Assembly: GCA_031263725.1 (NCBI GenBank)
Contig: JAISFF010000015.1
Location: 1 to 64,000, forward strand
Direction of reading: 5' to 3'
DNA: 64,000 nucleotides
Source: Lysobacteraceae bacterium
GTDB lineage: Bacteria; Pseudomonadota; Gammaproteobacteria; Xanthomonadales; Xanthomonadaceae
Positions 24,634 to 34,459 of the stretch are shown here, in pieces. A program made the position numbers and the translations under genes. The notes under the pieces are model-generated. The model was not told where the DNA came from and did no database searches. It saw nothing but the letters and a program-made list of their open reading frames with translations. The number at the start of each line of letters is the position of its first letter. Position 1 is the stretch's first letter.

Positions 24634-27153
24634 TCAGGCGTCCTTCTTCCTGACCACTTTCTTGCCGACGGCCACCACCGGCTTGGCTTCGAGCAGAGGC
24701 TTGGCCGGCTCCGGCACTGCGACGACGGCCTTCCTGGTGGCTTTCTTGGCAACGGTTTTCTTGGTCGCCGTTTTCTTGGCGGCCGGTTTCTTGGTCACGG
24801 CCTTCTTCGCGGCGGTCTTGGTGGTCTTCTTGGCCGCGGCTTTCCGGGCGCCGAAACCGCGCCGCGCCGGCTTGCCGGTTTCCTCCAGCAGTCTCTGCGT
24901 TTCCTCGAAGGTCAGCGATGCCGGATCGCGGTCCTTGGGAATCTTGCCGTTGAGCGTACCGTTGCTGATATATGGACCGAAGCGGCCGTTCAGTACCTGG
25001 ATGTCGCTGCCCTCGAACGCCTTGATGATGCGGTTGCGCGCGATCTCTTCCTTCTCCTCGATCAGGAACACCGCGCGGGCCAGATCGATGACATGCGGAT
25101 CGTCTTCCTTCTTCAGCGAAGCATAGGTGCCGCCGCGCTTGGCGAAGGGCCCGAAACGGCCGATGCCGACGCTGACCTCCTCGCCATTGCTCTCGCCCAG
25201 CTTGCGCGGCAGCTTGAACAGCTCCAGCGCCGCGTCCAGCGTGATCGTGTGCATGCTCTGGCCGGGACGCAGCGAAGCGAACTGCGGCTTTTCCTCGTCC
25301 TCGACCGTACCGATCTGCGCATACGGCCCGTAGCGGCCCAGGCGCACGCTGACCGGTTTGCCGGTCTTGGTATCCATGCCCAGCTCGCGGGCGCCGGTCG
25401 CCTCGGAACGGTCCACCGATTCCTGTTTCTCGTTCACCAGTTTCTTGAACGGACCCCAGAATTCCTCCAGCAGGGGCACCCATTCCTTTTCGCCGCGCGA
25501 GATTTCATCCAGCGAATCCTCCAGCTTGGCGGTGAAGTCGTAATCGACGTACTGGGTGAAATGGCCGGACAGGAACTTGGATACGGCACGGCCGACATCG
25601 GTCGGATGGAAGCGGCGGCTCTCCAGCTCGACATACTTGCGGTACACCAGCGTCTGGATGATCGAGGCATAGGTCGAGGGGCGACCGATTCCGTACTCTT
25701 CCAGCGCTTTGACCAGCGAGGCTTCCGAATAGCGCGGCGGCGGCTCGGTGAAATGCTGGTCGGCGTGGATGCGGTCCACCGGCACGCTGTCGCCGGGCTT
25801 CATCAACGGCAGCTTGCGGCCCTCGTCGTCATCGTCGGCGCCCTTCTGGTCCTTGCCTTCCTCGTAGACAGCGAGAAAACCGGAATCGACGACCGTGGTG
25901 CCGCTGGCGCGGAAACCGTGCTCGCTGCCAGCGGCCAGATCCACCGAAACCGTGTTCAGCGTGGCCGGGATCATCTGGCAGGCGATCGCGCGTTTCCAGA
26001 TCAGTTCGTACAGTCGGCGGCCATCCTCGTCCAGATATTTGGCCACATGCGCCGGTGTGCGCAGCGCCGAGGTCGGACGGATCGCCTCGTGCGCCTCCTG
26101 CGCGTTCTTCGATTTGGTCTGATAGAAATTCGGCTTGTCCGGCAGCGCCCGGGTGCCGTAGTCGCGCGCGATCACATCGCGCATTTCCGCGATCGCGTCC
26201 ACCGCCAGATTGACCGAATCGGTACGCATGTAGGTGATAAGACCGACAGTGCCTTCGTCGCCGAGGGCGACGCCTTCATACAGTTTCTGCGCGACCCGCA
26301 TGGTCCGGCTGGTGCCGAATCCCAGCTTGCGCGCCGCCTCCTGCTGCAGCGTGGAGGTGGTGAACGGCGCGGCCGGCCGGCGCTTGCGCTCCTTGCTGAC
26401 CACATCGGTGACATGCAGCGCGCCGGCGGCGGCGCGCTGGATGCGCGCGCGCGCGTCTTCCGCCGATTCGGCGTCGGTCAGGGTGAACTGCTCCAGCTTC
26501 TTTCCGTCCAGCTTGACCAGCTTGGCCGAGAACGGCTGCGAAGGGTGCAGGCAGTCGGCGCCGATGGTCCAGTATTCCTGCGTGACGAAGGCTTCGATCT
26601 CCTCCTCGCGCTCAACGATCATGCGCAGCGCCGGCGACTGCACGCGGCCGGCCGACAGGCCGCGCTGCACCTTGCGCCACAGCACCGGCGACAGGTTGAA
26701 ACCGACCAGGTAGTCCAGCGCGCGCCGCGCCTGCTGCGCATCCACCAGCTCATCGGCGATGTTGCGCGGCTGGTTCATGGCTTCCTTGATCGCACGCGGG
26801 GTGATTTCGGTGAACACCACGCGGTGTAACGGCCTGCCTTCGAGCAGGCCGCGCTCCTTCAGGATCTCGGCGATATGCCAACTGATCGCCTCGCCCTCGC
26901 GATCCGGGTCGGTCGCCAGAAAGATGTCATCCGCCGCCCCGGCCGCCTTGGCGATGGCTTCGACGTGTTTTTCGTTCTTGTCGATCAGCGCATAGTCCAT
27001 GGCGAAATTGCGCTCCGGATCGACCGCGCCCTCCTTCGGCACCAGATCGCGCACATGTCCATAGGAAGCCAGGACCTGGAAGTCCTTGCCGAGATACTTG
27101 TTGATCGTCTTGGCCTTGGCGGGCGATTCGACAATGAGGAGGTGTTTGGCCAT
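24634..27153 (-). CDS. topA: DNA topoisomerase I
   Basis: This 839-residue type IA topoisomerase relaxes negative supercoils. It begins with the TOPRIM domain (MAKHLLIVESPAKAKTINKYLGKDFQV; DPDREGEAISWHI metal-binding Asp/Glu). The catalytic Tyr is in GLITYMRTDS. The C-terminal third has glycine-rich repeats of the Topoisom_I C-terminal repeat type (RLGRYGPYAQIG, GIGRFGPFAKRGGTYASL, LNGRFGPYISNG) rather than Cys4 zinc ribbons. It ends in a Lys/Ala-rich tail of about 90 residues (TKKPAAKKTATKK). The start at 27153 matches the family; 44 extra residues from 27285 do not. It is followed at 8 bp by tsaC. Confidence 0.97.
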   Translation of the reverse strand: MAKHLLIVESPAKAKTINKYLGKDFQVLASYGHVRDLVPKEGAVDPERNFAMDYALIDKNEKHVEAIAKAAGAADDIFLATDPDREGEAISWHIAEILKERGLLEGRPLHRVVFTEITPRAIKEAMNQPRNIADELVDAQQARRALDYLVGFNLSPVLWRKVQRGLSAGRVQSPALRMIVEREEEIEAFVTQEYWTIGADCLHPSQPFSAKLVKLDGKKLEQFTLTDAESAEDARARIQRAAAGALHVTDVVSKERKRRPAAPFTTSTLQQEAARKLGFGTSRTMRVAQKLYEGVALGDEGTVGLITYMRTDSVNLAVDAIAEMRDVIARDYGTRALPDKPNFYQTKSKNAQEAHEAIRPTSALRTPAHVAKYLDEDGRRLYELIWKRAIACQMIPATLNTVSVDLAAGSEHGFRASGTTVVDSGFLAVYEEGKDQKGADDDDEGRKLPLMKPGDSVPVDRIHADQHFTEPPPRYSEASLVKALEEYGIGRPSTYASIIQTLVYRKYVELESRRFHPTDVGRAVSKFLSGHFTQYVDYDFTAKLEDSLDEISRGEKEWVPLLEEFWGPFKKLVNEKQESVDRSEATGARELGMDTKTGKPVSVRLGRYGPYAQIGTVEDEEKPQFASLRPGQSMHTITLDAALELFKLPRKLGESNGEEVSVGIGRFGPFAKRGGTYASLKKEDDPHVIDLARAVFLIEEKEEIARNRIIKAFEGSDIQVLNGRFGPYISNGTLNGKIPKDRDPASLTFEETQRLLEETGKPARRGFGARKAAAKKTTKTAAKKAVTKKPAAKKTATKKTVAKKATRKAVVAVPEPAKPLLEAKPVVAVGKKVVRKKDA

Positions 27154-27359
27154 TTGGATGAGCTGAACCGGTATGAAGAGTCGAAAAACGTCTCTCGAAA
27201 CAAGGATGCGAATGTGTAATTTGCAAGATGCCGACGCCCGGAAGCAGGGCTTCCGGGCGTGCGGCGGCGTGCATAGAGGAATCATTTATGGGGTCGGCTG
27301 TCAAGTTTGGCGGGCTTATGGGTTGGTCGAATGCTCTCCATACGCCAAGCCGATCACCC

Positions 27360-27560
27360 TTCCGGATCGGCGGATCAGCGGCCGCCGGCAACACGATCTC
27401 TCTCCCGACCGCCAGCAGCGTGAGTACGAGACAGATCAACAGGACGATGACGGCGACCGACCCCAGTTCCTCCCGTTGCCGTCGAGGAGACTGAACGCAC
27501 ACACAACCAGGGTGTCACAGATGAAGTCGAGGAGCGCTTGCTTGCGCAACGCTGGCCAGA
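27360..27560 (-). pseudogene. Duplicated C-terminal remnant of the RDD protein, frameshifted
   Basis: On the minus strand one frame reads LRKQALLDFICDTLVV. Just after, a second frame reads RQREELGSVAVIVLLICLVLTLLAVGREIVLPAAA. Together they match the end of the intact neighbour at 27695-28600 (QRKQALHDMICDTLVV... WQKRELGTVATIILVLFAIMVVIF). No upstream part of the gene is present. It is a frameshifted copy of about 60 codons lying between the intact gene and topA, most simply a partial tandem duplication that decayed. Confidence 0.6.
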
Positions 27561-27694
27561 CCCGGCAACGAATCCGGGCAGGACGATCCATCGATGACGA
27601 GGCGCCGCCCAGCGTGATGCCAGTCACGCATCGGCACGATTTCCGGAACCTGCGACCGATGATCGATCATCGATGCATTCCGCGACCCCGATGT

Positions 27695-28600
27695 TCACAG
27701 GTTCGCCGCGCTTATTCCGATGGCCGCCAGCAAGAAGAACATCACGAAAACGAATATCACCACCATGATCGCGAACAGCACCAGAATGATGGTGGCCACC
27801 GTGCCCAGCTCGCGCTTCTGCCACTCGGGATGATTGGTGAATGCCCATTTGTCGACCACCAGCGTATCGCAGATCATGTCGTGCAGCGCCTGCTTGCGCT
27901 GGGTGAAAGCCGCCATGATGAAGCCGATGCAGAAAATCAGAGAGCTCAATATCGTGGCAAAATAGCGGCCGACGCCCCGTGCCAGCGAAATACGGCTGCC
28001 ATCGCTGCGGACCACCTTGATCCCGACCGCCATCTTGCCGAGTGTCGCCTTGCCTTGGGAGGAATGGAAACTCGCGTAATATGCCGCTGTCAGTAGGGTC
28101 GAGATCAGGTACATCACCATCTGGAAAATCAGCACCGTCGTTTCCGATGTCCGCGTACCGCCTGCCATGAGGGCGATCATGACGATCATCACGATCGTGT
28201 TGATGACGGTACTGATGACCCAGATGACCACGCTGTCCACGCAATAGGCGGCGACACGCTTCCAGAATCCCGCATAGACGATTTCGCCACCGGTGACCGG
28301 TGCGATATCGCCGGACAACGCCGCGATGGGAGCGGCATAGGGCGTGTATTCGCCGGAATCAGCGACCGGTGTTTCGGCGGCGCCGGCCTGCTCGGGCTTG
28401 GCGGACAATGGCGGCTGAGTCACCGGGATCAGCGCAAACTCATCGGCGAACTCGCGCAGTGGCCGCCATTCCGGCATGCCATCGCACCAGACCAGGGTCT
28501 CCATGCTGATCTCGCCCGCGCGGAACCGGTCGCCGATGAGCGATGGCGGCAACGGACCGTGCTGCTGCCGATCAATATCTGCGTAATACCAATTGCTCAT
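27695..28600 (-). CDS. GYF_2 plus RDD domain membrane protein
   Basis: This 301-residue protein starts with a GYF_2 domain (MSNWYYADIDRQQHGPLPPSLIGDRFRAGEISMETLVW, ending near residue 55) followed by a Pro/Ala linker and a C-terminal RDD domain with four or five membrane segments (AGFWKRVAAYCVDSVVIWVISTVINTIV, ...LARGVGRYFATILSSLIFCIGFIMAAFTQRKQALHDMICDTLVV). GYF_2 domains are thought to bind proline-rich peptides in the cytoplasm; RDD proteins are poorly understood, some being ion transporters. It lies upstream of topA and downstream of a second GYF_2 protein. Function is not established. Confidence 0.85.
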   Translation of the reverse strand: MSNWYYADIDRQQHGPLPPSLIGDRFRAGEISMETLVWCDGMPEWRPLREFADEFALIPVTQPPLSAKPEQAGAAETPVADSGEYTPYAAPIAALSGDIAPVTGGEIVYAGFWKRVAAYCVDSVVIWVISTVINTIVMIVMIALMAGGTRTSETTVLIFQMVMYLISTLLTAAYYASFHSSQGKATLGKMAVGIKVVRSDGSRISLARGVGRYFATILSSLIFCIGFIMAAFTQRKQALHDMICDTLVVDKWAFTNHPEWQKRELGTVATIILVLFAIMVVIFVFVMFFLLAAIGISAANL

Positions 28601-28875
28601 GTTGTATCCCGTTGCCTCGTCTATCGTCGCCGATACAGGCAGCCATGCGTGATTCTCTACCGAACGGGCCGGACCGAGCCGATCGGCGCGGCGGAATGAA
28701 AACGAATACGCCGATATGCCCGTCTCGTCTCTACAGCACTCTTGCGAGGCCCCCTGCGAACCCTGATTATACCGACCCGCTTCCCGCGCAAGCGACCGGC
28801 TCCTTTCCGCATCCCCAGGCCGGCATTCCGGCCAGCCGTATTCCCACCGTGTGCCGGGTCATCGAGAAAACGAAG

Positions 28876-29658
28876 TCATTCCCGGCATGCAGCCGGCATG
28901 TGCTTGGAGGGAATATCGGAGCCACAGATCCAACTGTAGGTATCGCTGTCGAATTCGAACCAGATCTTATGTCCGTGCAGATCCCGCTGGCCGGGCATAT
29001 CGATGGTCATGTCCAGCCTGCAGCGATAATCGTCAGGGCTGTCTAGCTCGAGCGACGAAATTCGACCGGAGAGCCTCAATTCCTGGTCCATGACCCGATA
29101 CACATCGTCTCCTTCGGTCGGGCAACGCCCCGAACCTGCGACGAATTCAGCCACCATCACCTTGGCTTTCTGGGCCTCGATCATGATTTCCGATATTTTG
29201 GCCTGCGTGGTGGAGTCCTGATAGGCGGGAATCGCGATGGCCGCGACGATGGCCGCGACCGGCAGCACGATGAACACGCCAACGATCGCCGCGACGATGC
29301 CGAAGATGGCCCATCCGGATAGCCCTTTTTTCGGCGATCCCGCAGGAGCGGGCGCGGAGGCGGGCGGTGGTGTAAAAACGCCTGTGGCGCTTGCCGATGC
29401 CTTGGACGCCTGCGTTTGCTGTGGCGTCGGCGGCAATGCCGGCGGTACCGGCGAATCAGCCGGAACGCCGGAACGCAATCCCAGTTCGTCGAGAAAATCC
29501 ACCAGCAGTCTCCATTCGGGATCGCCCTGCCGCCAAACGCGGGTACGCAGCCCGATCCGACCGGCGTGGAAAAGATCGGTCAGCTCTTCGGTTGACAGCG
29601 GCCCGAACTGTTGGCCCTCGGCGGTCGCGTAATGCCAAATCGACATTGAATTGCTCAC
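28876..29658 (-). CDS. GYF_2 domain fused to a membrane-anchored pilin-like domain
   Basis: A 260-residue protein. Residues about 5-55 are a GYF_2 domain (SIWHYATAEGQQFGPLSTEELTDLFHAGRIGLRTRVWR), followed by a Pro/Ala/Thr linker to about 110. A long hydrophobic segment (WAIFGIVAAIVGVFIVLPVAAIVAAIAIPAYQD) resembles the end of a type IV pilin helix (AIAIPAYQD). The pilin-like globular part carries two Cys and ends YSWICGSDIPSKHMPAAC, very like PilA C-termini. The prepilin peptidase site is absent, so it cannot be matured as a normal pilin. The start may be GTG 29658 (MSNS...) or ATG 29646. Topology inferred: GYF_2 inside, pilin domain outside. Confidence 0.82.
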   Translation of the reverse strand: MSNSMSIWHYATAEGQQFGPLSTEELTDLFHAGRIGLRTRVWRQGDPEWRLLVDFLDELGLRSGVPADSPVPPALPPTPQQTQASKASASATGVFTPPPASAPAPAGSPKKGLSGWAIFGIVAAIVGVFIVLPVAAIVAAIAIPAYQDSTTQAKISEIMIEAQKAKVMVAEFVAGSGRCPTEGDDVYRVMDQELRLSGRISSLELDSPDDYRCRLDMTIDMPGQRDLHGHKIWFEFDSDTYSWICGSDIPSKHMPAACRE

Positions 29659-29748
29659 TGGAAAACGGAACCGTCACTGTAACCGAAGCGGCCCGGTTTA
29701 TCTCGGTGAAAACGGCGTGTCGCCATAACCGATCATGACGACCGGCGC

Positions 29749-30225
29749 TCAATGCGCGGGATCGAACCCCTCTCCGAACATCTGCGTTTCGAGCCAGGCA
29801 TAGGCGGCCTCGGCTCCGGGCTGATTGAACAGCACCATCAGGACCACCCATTTCAGATCGTCCTGGTCCAGTTCGTCCTGATCCAGCGCCATCGCCCGAT
29901 CGATCACCAGTTCGCGCTGCGCGGCATCCAATATGCCCTGTTGTTCGAGAAACAGCAGGAATCCCCTGCATTCCACGTCCAGCTTCTCCAGCTCGGGACC
30001 GTGATAGATCCGTACCGGCTCATCGACCCGCGACTTGGCCGCTTCGGGGCGTTGCGCAGCGAGCGCATCCAGCCAGTCGAACGCGCGGTTGATTTCGGCG
30101 GTACTGAAGCCGGCTTCAATCAATTCCTGGTGCAGGGGACCGTTTTCGAGGGTCGGATTCGCGTTGTCGAACAGATAGTGTTCGAACAGGTACAGCAGTA
30201 CATCCAGAATGCTTTCTTTCATCAA
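29749..30225 (-). CDS. smg: Smg family protein (DUF494)
   Basis: A 158-residue Smg homolog: [18 protein letters not shown] at the start, [10 protein letters not shown] in the middle, and [23 protein letters not shown] at the end, all typical of DUF494. Its molecular function is unknown. It lies 74 bp downstream of dprA on the same strand, as in many gammaproteobacteria. The start could be either of the two adjacent ATGs. Confidence 0.93.
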   Translation of the reverse strand: MMKESILDVLLYLFEHYLFDNANPTLENGPLHQELIEAGFSTAEINRAFDWLDALAAQRPEAAKSRVDEPVRIYHGPELEKLDVECRGFLLFLEQQGILDAAQRELVIDRAMALDQDELDQDDLKWVVLMVLFNQPGAEAAYAWLETQMFGEGFDPAH

Positions 30226-30299
30226 TCCTCAGCCTGCGCGAGGCGTCATGAGAGGTGGAGATGGCTCGGAACGCCCTGTCCCGCCCGGCCCCGGACTTC

Positions 30300-31445
30300 T
30301 TATGTGGAGAACCTGCGCGAACAACGCCCGTATTCGACCGTTACCCATCCCTCCAGTTCCATCTGCAGGAGGATGGCGGACAGTTCGGCGGCAGTCAATC
30401 CGGTTCGTCCGGACAGGGCGTCCACGGATATGGGGTCGTGCCCCAGCGCTTTCCATACCCGGCGCTGCAGCGGCGGCAATGGCGCCTCCTCCGGGACATT
30501 CCGGTCATTCACGCCATCCGGATCGGTGGGTTGCGATGCCAGGCGCTGGCGCAAAGCTTGACCCAGCGCCGCCGCAACCGTGGCCACGCCATCCAGCACT
30601 TCGTCGATACTTTCGACCAAGACAGCGCCTTCACGAATCAGGCGGTGGCATCCCCGTGCCATCCGATTGTGGATGGATCCCGGCAAGGCAAAGACTTCGC
30701 GACCACTTTCGGCCGCCAACCTGGCGGTGATGAGCGCGCCGGACCGTTCGGCCGCCTCGACGACCAGCACGCCCAAGGCAAGCCCCGCCACGATCCGGTT
30801 CCGGCTCGGGAAATGCGGTGCCTTAGGCGGCGTTCCCGGAGGAAACTCGCTGACGATCGCCCCTCTTTCCTCGATCCGTGTCCGCAGCGAGGCGTTGGCC
30901 GGGGGATAGGTGATGTCCGGTCCGGTTCCCAGCACCGCGGCAGTGAGCCCGTCGGACACCGACAAAGCTCCTGCGTGTGCCGCCGCGTCTATCCCGGCCG
31001 CCAGCCCGCTGACAACGCAAAGGTTTCGGCGCGCCAGCGCGCGGGCGAACAGATAGGCGTGATCGCGACCGCCGGCGCTTGGCGAGCGGCTCCCGACAAC
31101 CGCAATGGCGGGTTGCCACAGGACACTGGGGTCGCCGGCGACAAAGAGCGCCAGCGGAGGATTGGAAACCCGCCTCAACAGCGCCGGATAGTCCGGATCC
31201 GGCCACCCGATCAGATAGTGGCCCGGCTGTGCCAGCCATTCCCGACTTCGTCGCCAGGCATCTTCATCGGGCCGGTTCAGGCGTTCGATCTGGGCGTCGC
31301 TCAACCCCGCCGCGCGGCATAGCCGCCGGCCTGCGGACAGACCGCCTGTGCCGTTTTGCTCAAGTTTCGCCAGCAGTGCCTGACGCGGTGCGCTGGCGCC
31401 TCCGGCCAGCGCCAGCCGCAGCAGCATTCCGGTGTCTTCACGCAT
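30300..31445 (-). CDS. dprA: DNA-processing protein DprA (Smf)
   Basis: This 381-residue protein protects incoming single-stranded DNA and loads RecA during natural transformation. A helical N-terminal domain precedes the Rossmann-type DprA core (IAVVGSRSPSAGG, VVSGLAAGIDAAAHAGAL, TAAVLGTGPDITYPPAN, FPSRNRIVAGLALGVLVVEAAERSGALITARLAAESGREVFALPG). A C-terminal winged-helix domain (PLQRRVWKALGHDPISVDALSGRTGLTAAELSAIL) follows. The ATG at 31445 (MREDTGMLLRLALAGG) fits the family better than 31526. A terminator of the LysM gene lies upstream, so dprA-smg likely has its own promoter. Confidence 0.95.
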   Translation of the reverse strand: MREDTGMLLRLALAGGASAPRQALLAKLEQNGTGGLSAGRRLCRAAGLSDAQIERLNRPDEDAWRRSREWLAQPGHYLIGWPDPDYPALLRRVSNPPLALFVAGDPSVLWQPAIAVVGSRSPSAGGRDHAYLFARALARRNLCVVSGLAAGIDAAAHAGALSVSDGLTAAVLGTGPDITYPPANASLRTRIEERGAIVSEFPPGTPPKAPHFPSRNRIVAGLALGVLVVEAAERSGALITARLAAESGREVFALPGSIHNRMARGCHRLIREGAVLVESIDEVLDGVATVAAALGQALRQRLASQPTDPDGVNDRNVPEEAPLPPLQRRVWKALGHDPISVDALSGRTGLTAAELSAILLQMELEGWVTVEYGRCSRRFST

Positions 31446-31493
31446 TTCCCCGACCACCTGTGATTCCCGCCACCATCGCCAAACTAATGCGGA

Positions 31494-31521
31494 AACAAAG
31501 ACGGCGCCCTCAGGCGCCGTC
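31494..31521 (-). terminator. Terminator downstream of the LysM gene
   Basis: On the minus strand GACGGCGCC...GGCGCCGTC forms a tight hairpin followed by TTTGTTT, between the LysM protein stop and dprA. Confidence 0.7.
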
Positions 31522-31559
31522 CGCATATGTCATCGGGAAACATCCCGCCGCATCGTCAC

Positions 31560-32732
31560 TCAACGTGCGTCGGGATGCTTGACCTCGTCGCCGATCCTGG
31601 TACGCCGCGTGCTATCCATCACCAGGCCATAACTGACCTTGTCGAAGGTGCGGAAAATCATGATGTGCGAAGCGTACTCATCGGGCAGGCGCGTCCTGCG
31701 ATCGCCTTGCGCGTTGTCATCGCGGTAATCGCCGTGGCGAACGCGGTCCACGACCCGCTCGCCGGTACGCCACACCGAGAATACCGTCCCGTTGTCGATC
31801 CCTTCGCGAGCGCCGCCGGAGACCGCCACCACGTCATGCGTGCCTCCGAACAGGAAACCATCGGCGACGGCGAGGATCTGCAGCTTGCTGTATTCCTGCT
31901 CCTGCCTGGGCACGTGCGGAGTGAAGTGAAGGTCGTAGGGCTGCGTCTCGACAGGCAGTACCCGGTCGCCGGCCCGCACTTCGCGTCCGCTTTCTTCCAG
32001 CGACAGCGTCACCAGATCGGCATCGCCGCCGGCGCCGCCGACACGCGTCACGGTGCCGACGTTGACCCGGGCCAGTTCGTAGCCCAGCGTTTCCTTGTTC
32101 CTCACCCAGATCGGACGCGCGGTCCAATGCTCGACGCCATCCACATGACGGCCGCGGAAATCCAGCTCGTCGGAATAATGGATCCGGTCATGCGTGGTCG
32201 CGACTTTCCTGATCGTGGCCGGATCGACCTCGGTGAAGCGCGAAGTCGGCCGGACCACCATGTAGCGCTGGCCGGGTGCGGCGGCGGACAGGCCGCGAAT
32301 GTAGACGAGCTGACCGGCGCTGACCCTGAGGGCGCTGTCTTCCAAGCCGACGACATAGGGCAGGTGTTCGAAGCTGTCGGTCACGCGCAGATCGCGCAGG
32401 AACGGCTCGATGGCGCTCAAGGGGATCGTATTGATCGGCGCCTCGGTGCGCGGCCCCGGGGTGGATGTCACCGCCGGCGCGCGATTGAGGTAGGCCAGAC
32501 TCAGCACATCGCCCGGATAGATCAGATGCGGATTGGCTATCTGGGGATTGGCCTGCCAGATTTCCGGCCACAACCACGGCTTCTGCAGGAAACGGCCAGC
32601 GATATCCCATAATGTATCGCCTTTTCTGACGACATAAGTATCCGGATGCCCGCCCGCCAGATCGACTGCGGTGGCGAACGCGGCTACCGTCAGTAGCGCG
32701 GCGGCGACAACTGTCCGTAAACGAATAAGCAT
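31560..32732 (-). CDS. LysM domain secreted protein
   Basis: A 390-residue exported protein: signal peptide (MLIRLRTVVAAALLTVAAFATAV...), then one LysM peptidoglycan-binding module at about 30-80 (DTYVVRKGDTLWDIAGRFLQKPWLWPEIWQANPQI...LIYPGDVLSL), then about 300 residues of beta-rich sequence without a recognised catalytic site. The start at 32732 gives a signal peptide; longer readings cross into the divergent def promoter region. Location next to dprA and divergent from def-fmt-rsmB is the usual order in these bacteria. It is probably a cell-wall-associated structural or accessory protein. Confidence 0.88.
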   Translation of the reverse strand: MLIRLRTVVAAALLTVAAFATAVDLAGGHPDTYVVRKGDTLWDIAGRFLQKPWLWPEIWQANPQIANPHLIYPGDVLSLAYLNRAPAVTSTPGPRTEAPINTIPLSAIEPFLRDLRVTDSFEHLPYVVGLEDSALRVSAGQLVYIRGLSAAAPGQRYMVVRPTSRFTEVDPATIRKVATTHDRIHYSDELDFRGRHVDGVEHWTARPIWVRNKETLGYELARVNVGTVTRVGGAGGDADLVTLSLEESGREVRAGDRVLPVETQPYDLHFTPHVPRQEQEYSKLQILAVADGFLFGGTHDVVAVSGGAREGIDNGTVFSVWRTGERVVDRVRHGDYRDDNAQGDRRTRLPDEYASHIMIFRTFDKVSYGLVMDSTRRTRIGDEVKHPDAR

Positions 32733-32820
32733 AGTTGTATCAGCCCTGACTCCCCACAGAGGTCGTAGCACTATATTCCAAAACGGGCGACCAAGTGCAA
32801 ACAATTTGACGCTAAGATAG

Positions 32821-32849
32821 TTGACAGGCTTGCCAATCAGAACAATACC
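32821..32849 (+). promoter_or_regulatory. Possible def promoter
   Basis: A perfect -35 hexamer TTGACA (32821-32826) is followed after 17 bp by a weak -10 (AATACC, 32844-32849), 17 bp before the def start codon. Only the -35 is strong, so this is tentative. Confidence 0.3.
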
Positions 32850-32865
32850 CATATCGAACATCACT

Positions 32866-33378
32866 ATGGCCATGCTTCCTATTCTCGAATTTCCCGATCC
32901 GCGCCTGCGCACCAAAGCGGTGCCGGTGGGTTCCGCCCAGATCGCCGAGCCTGCGTTCCAGCAGTTGCTCGACGACATGTTCGAGACCATGTATGCCGCT
33001 CCCGGCATCGGCTTGGCCGCCAGCCAGATCGATGTGCACCAGCGTTTCCTGGTGATCGATGTCAGCGAGGAGAAAAACCAGCCCCTTGTCGTGATCAATC
33101 CCGAAATTCTGGAAAAATCCGGGGAACAGGTCTATCAGGAGGGCTGCCTGTCGGTGCCCGGCATCTTCGCCGACGTGACCCGCGCCAACGAGATCACGGT
33201 GCGTTTTCTGGACCGCAAAGGGCAGACGCGGGAAATGCGTGTCGATGGCCTGCTGGCCGTCTGTATCCAGCACGAGATCGACCATCTGGATGGCAAGCTG
33301 TTCGTGGACTACCTGTCCGCGCTGAAACGCGAAATGGTGCGCAAGAAACTGGCCAAGATGCGCAAGCACGCGGCATGA
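32866..33378 (+). CDS. def: Peptide deformylase
   Basis: This 170-residue metalloenzyme removes the N-formyl group from nascent proteins. The three motifs are present: [13 protein letters not shown] (metal-binding Cys) and QHEIDHLDG (HExxH). The ATG at 32866 ([19 protein letters not shown]) is chosen; the reading from 32821 adds 15 atypical residues. It begins a def-fmt-rsmB cluster. Confidence 0.97.
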   Translation: MAMLPILEFPDPRLRTKAVPVGSAQIAEPAFQQLLDDMFETMYAAPGIGLAASQIDVHQRFLVIDVSEEKNQPLVVINPEILEKSGEQVYQEGCLSVPGIFADVTRANEITVRFLDRKGQTREMRVDGLLAVCIQHEIDHLDGKLFVDYLSALKREMVRKKLAKMRKHAA

Positions 33379-33505
33379 TCCGCCCGGGCGGCGCCAGCAG
33401 CCAGCAAGGCCAATCCGGACCGGCCCTGCTGATCTGCGGACCGCGACCGCTTCCGGATCCATCCACAATCCGCCTGTGTCCCGCCGACCATTGGGTGACT
33501 GAACC

Positions 33506-34429
33506 ATGAGAATCGTCTTCGCCGGTACTCCCGCCTTCGCCGTACCTTGCCTGCGCGCGGCCGCGCGGAACAAGGAAGCGATCGCGGTCTACACGCGGCC
33601 GGACCGCCCCGCCGGCCGGGGCCGCGAGCTGACTGCCTCGGCGGTGAAGCAGGAAGCGCAGGCGCTGCAGATCCCGGTGTTGCAGCCGGAATCCCTGAAA
33701 CGCGAAGAGTCCCTGCACTCGCTGCGGCAACTGGAGCCGGACCTCCTGATCGTGGTGGCCTACGGTCTGATCCTGCCGCAGGCGGTGCTCGATATCCCGA
33801 AATTCGGCTGCTGGAACGTACATGCCTCGCTGCTGCCTCGCTGGCGCGGCGCGGCCCCGATCCAGCGCGCCATCGAGGCCGGCGATCCCGAAACCGGCGT
33901 CTGTCTGATGAAGATGGAGGCCGGGCTGGATACCGGGCCGGTCCTGCTGTCCCTGCTCACGCCGATCCATCCGCAGGAGACTGCCGGTCAATTGCACGAC
34001 CGCCTCGCCAAGCTCGGCGCGCAGGCGTTGTCGGATGGCCTCGGCCTGTTGCGGGCCGGCATCCGCCCGGTTCCGCAGCCACAGTCCAGAGAAGGCGTGA
34101 CCTATGCGCACAAGCTGGAAAAGAGCGAGGTACTGCTGGACTGGAACCAGCCCGCCGCCAAACTGGCCAACAAGGTCCGCGCATTCGAGCCCTGGCCTGT
34201 TGCCGAAGCCATGATCGCGGGCGAACGCCTGCGCATCCACGAGGCCCACGCCCTGGATGCCGGGCATGTGGCCGCTCCGGGCGCTGTGCTCGCAGCCCAG
34301 AAAGAGGGCATCGACATCGCTTGCGGCGAAGGCGTTCTGCGGATTCGCGCGGTCCAGCGCGCCGGCGGCAGGACCATGCCGGTGGCCGACTATCTCAACG
34401 CGCACCAAGTGCCGACGCAGCGCGATTGA
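33506..34429 (+). CDS. fmt: Methionyl-tRNA formyltransferase
   Basis: This 307-residue enzyme formylates initiator Met-tRNA using 10-formyl-tetrahydrofolate. It starts [18 protein letters not shown] and has the catalytic region [44 protein letters not shown] (Asn, His and the SLLPRWRG loop, with the catalytic Asp in GLDTGPV). A C-terminal domain with [13 protein letters not shown] follows. Second gene of def-fmt-rsmB, 127 bp after def and 30 bp before rsmB. Confidence 0.97.
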   Translation: MRIVFAGTPAFAVPCLRAAARNKEAIAVYTRPDRPAGRGRELTASAVKQEAQALQIPVLQPESLKREESLHSLRQLEPDLLIVVAYGLILPQAVLDIPKFGCWNVHASLLPRWRGAAPIQRAIEAGDPETGVCLMKMEAGLDTGPVLLSLLTPIHPQETAGQLHDRLAKLGAQALSDGLGLLRAGIRPVPQPQSREGVTYAHKLEKSEVLLDWNQPAAKLANKVRAFEPWPVAEAMIAGERLRIHEAHALDAGHVAAPGAVLAAQKEGIDIACGEGVLRIRAVQRAGGRTMPVADYLNAHQVPTQRD

Positions 34430-34459
34430 GGTCGCCCGTCGATTTTCGCTTACTCGCGC

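Noticed and set aside
24568..26829. A 753-codon open frame opposite topA
   Set aside because: It has no recognisable motif, while topA on the other strand has every expected motif.
27173..28096. A 307-codon plus-strand frame upstream of topA
   Set aside because: It is antisense to the RDD gene and its decayed duplicate and has no recognisable features.
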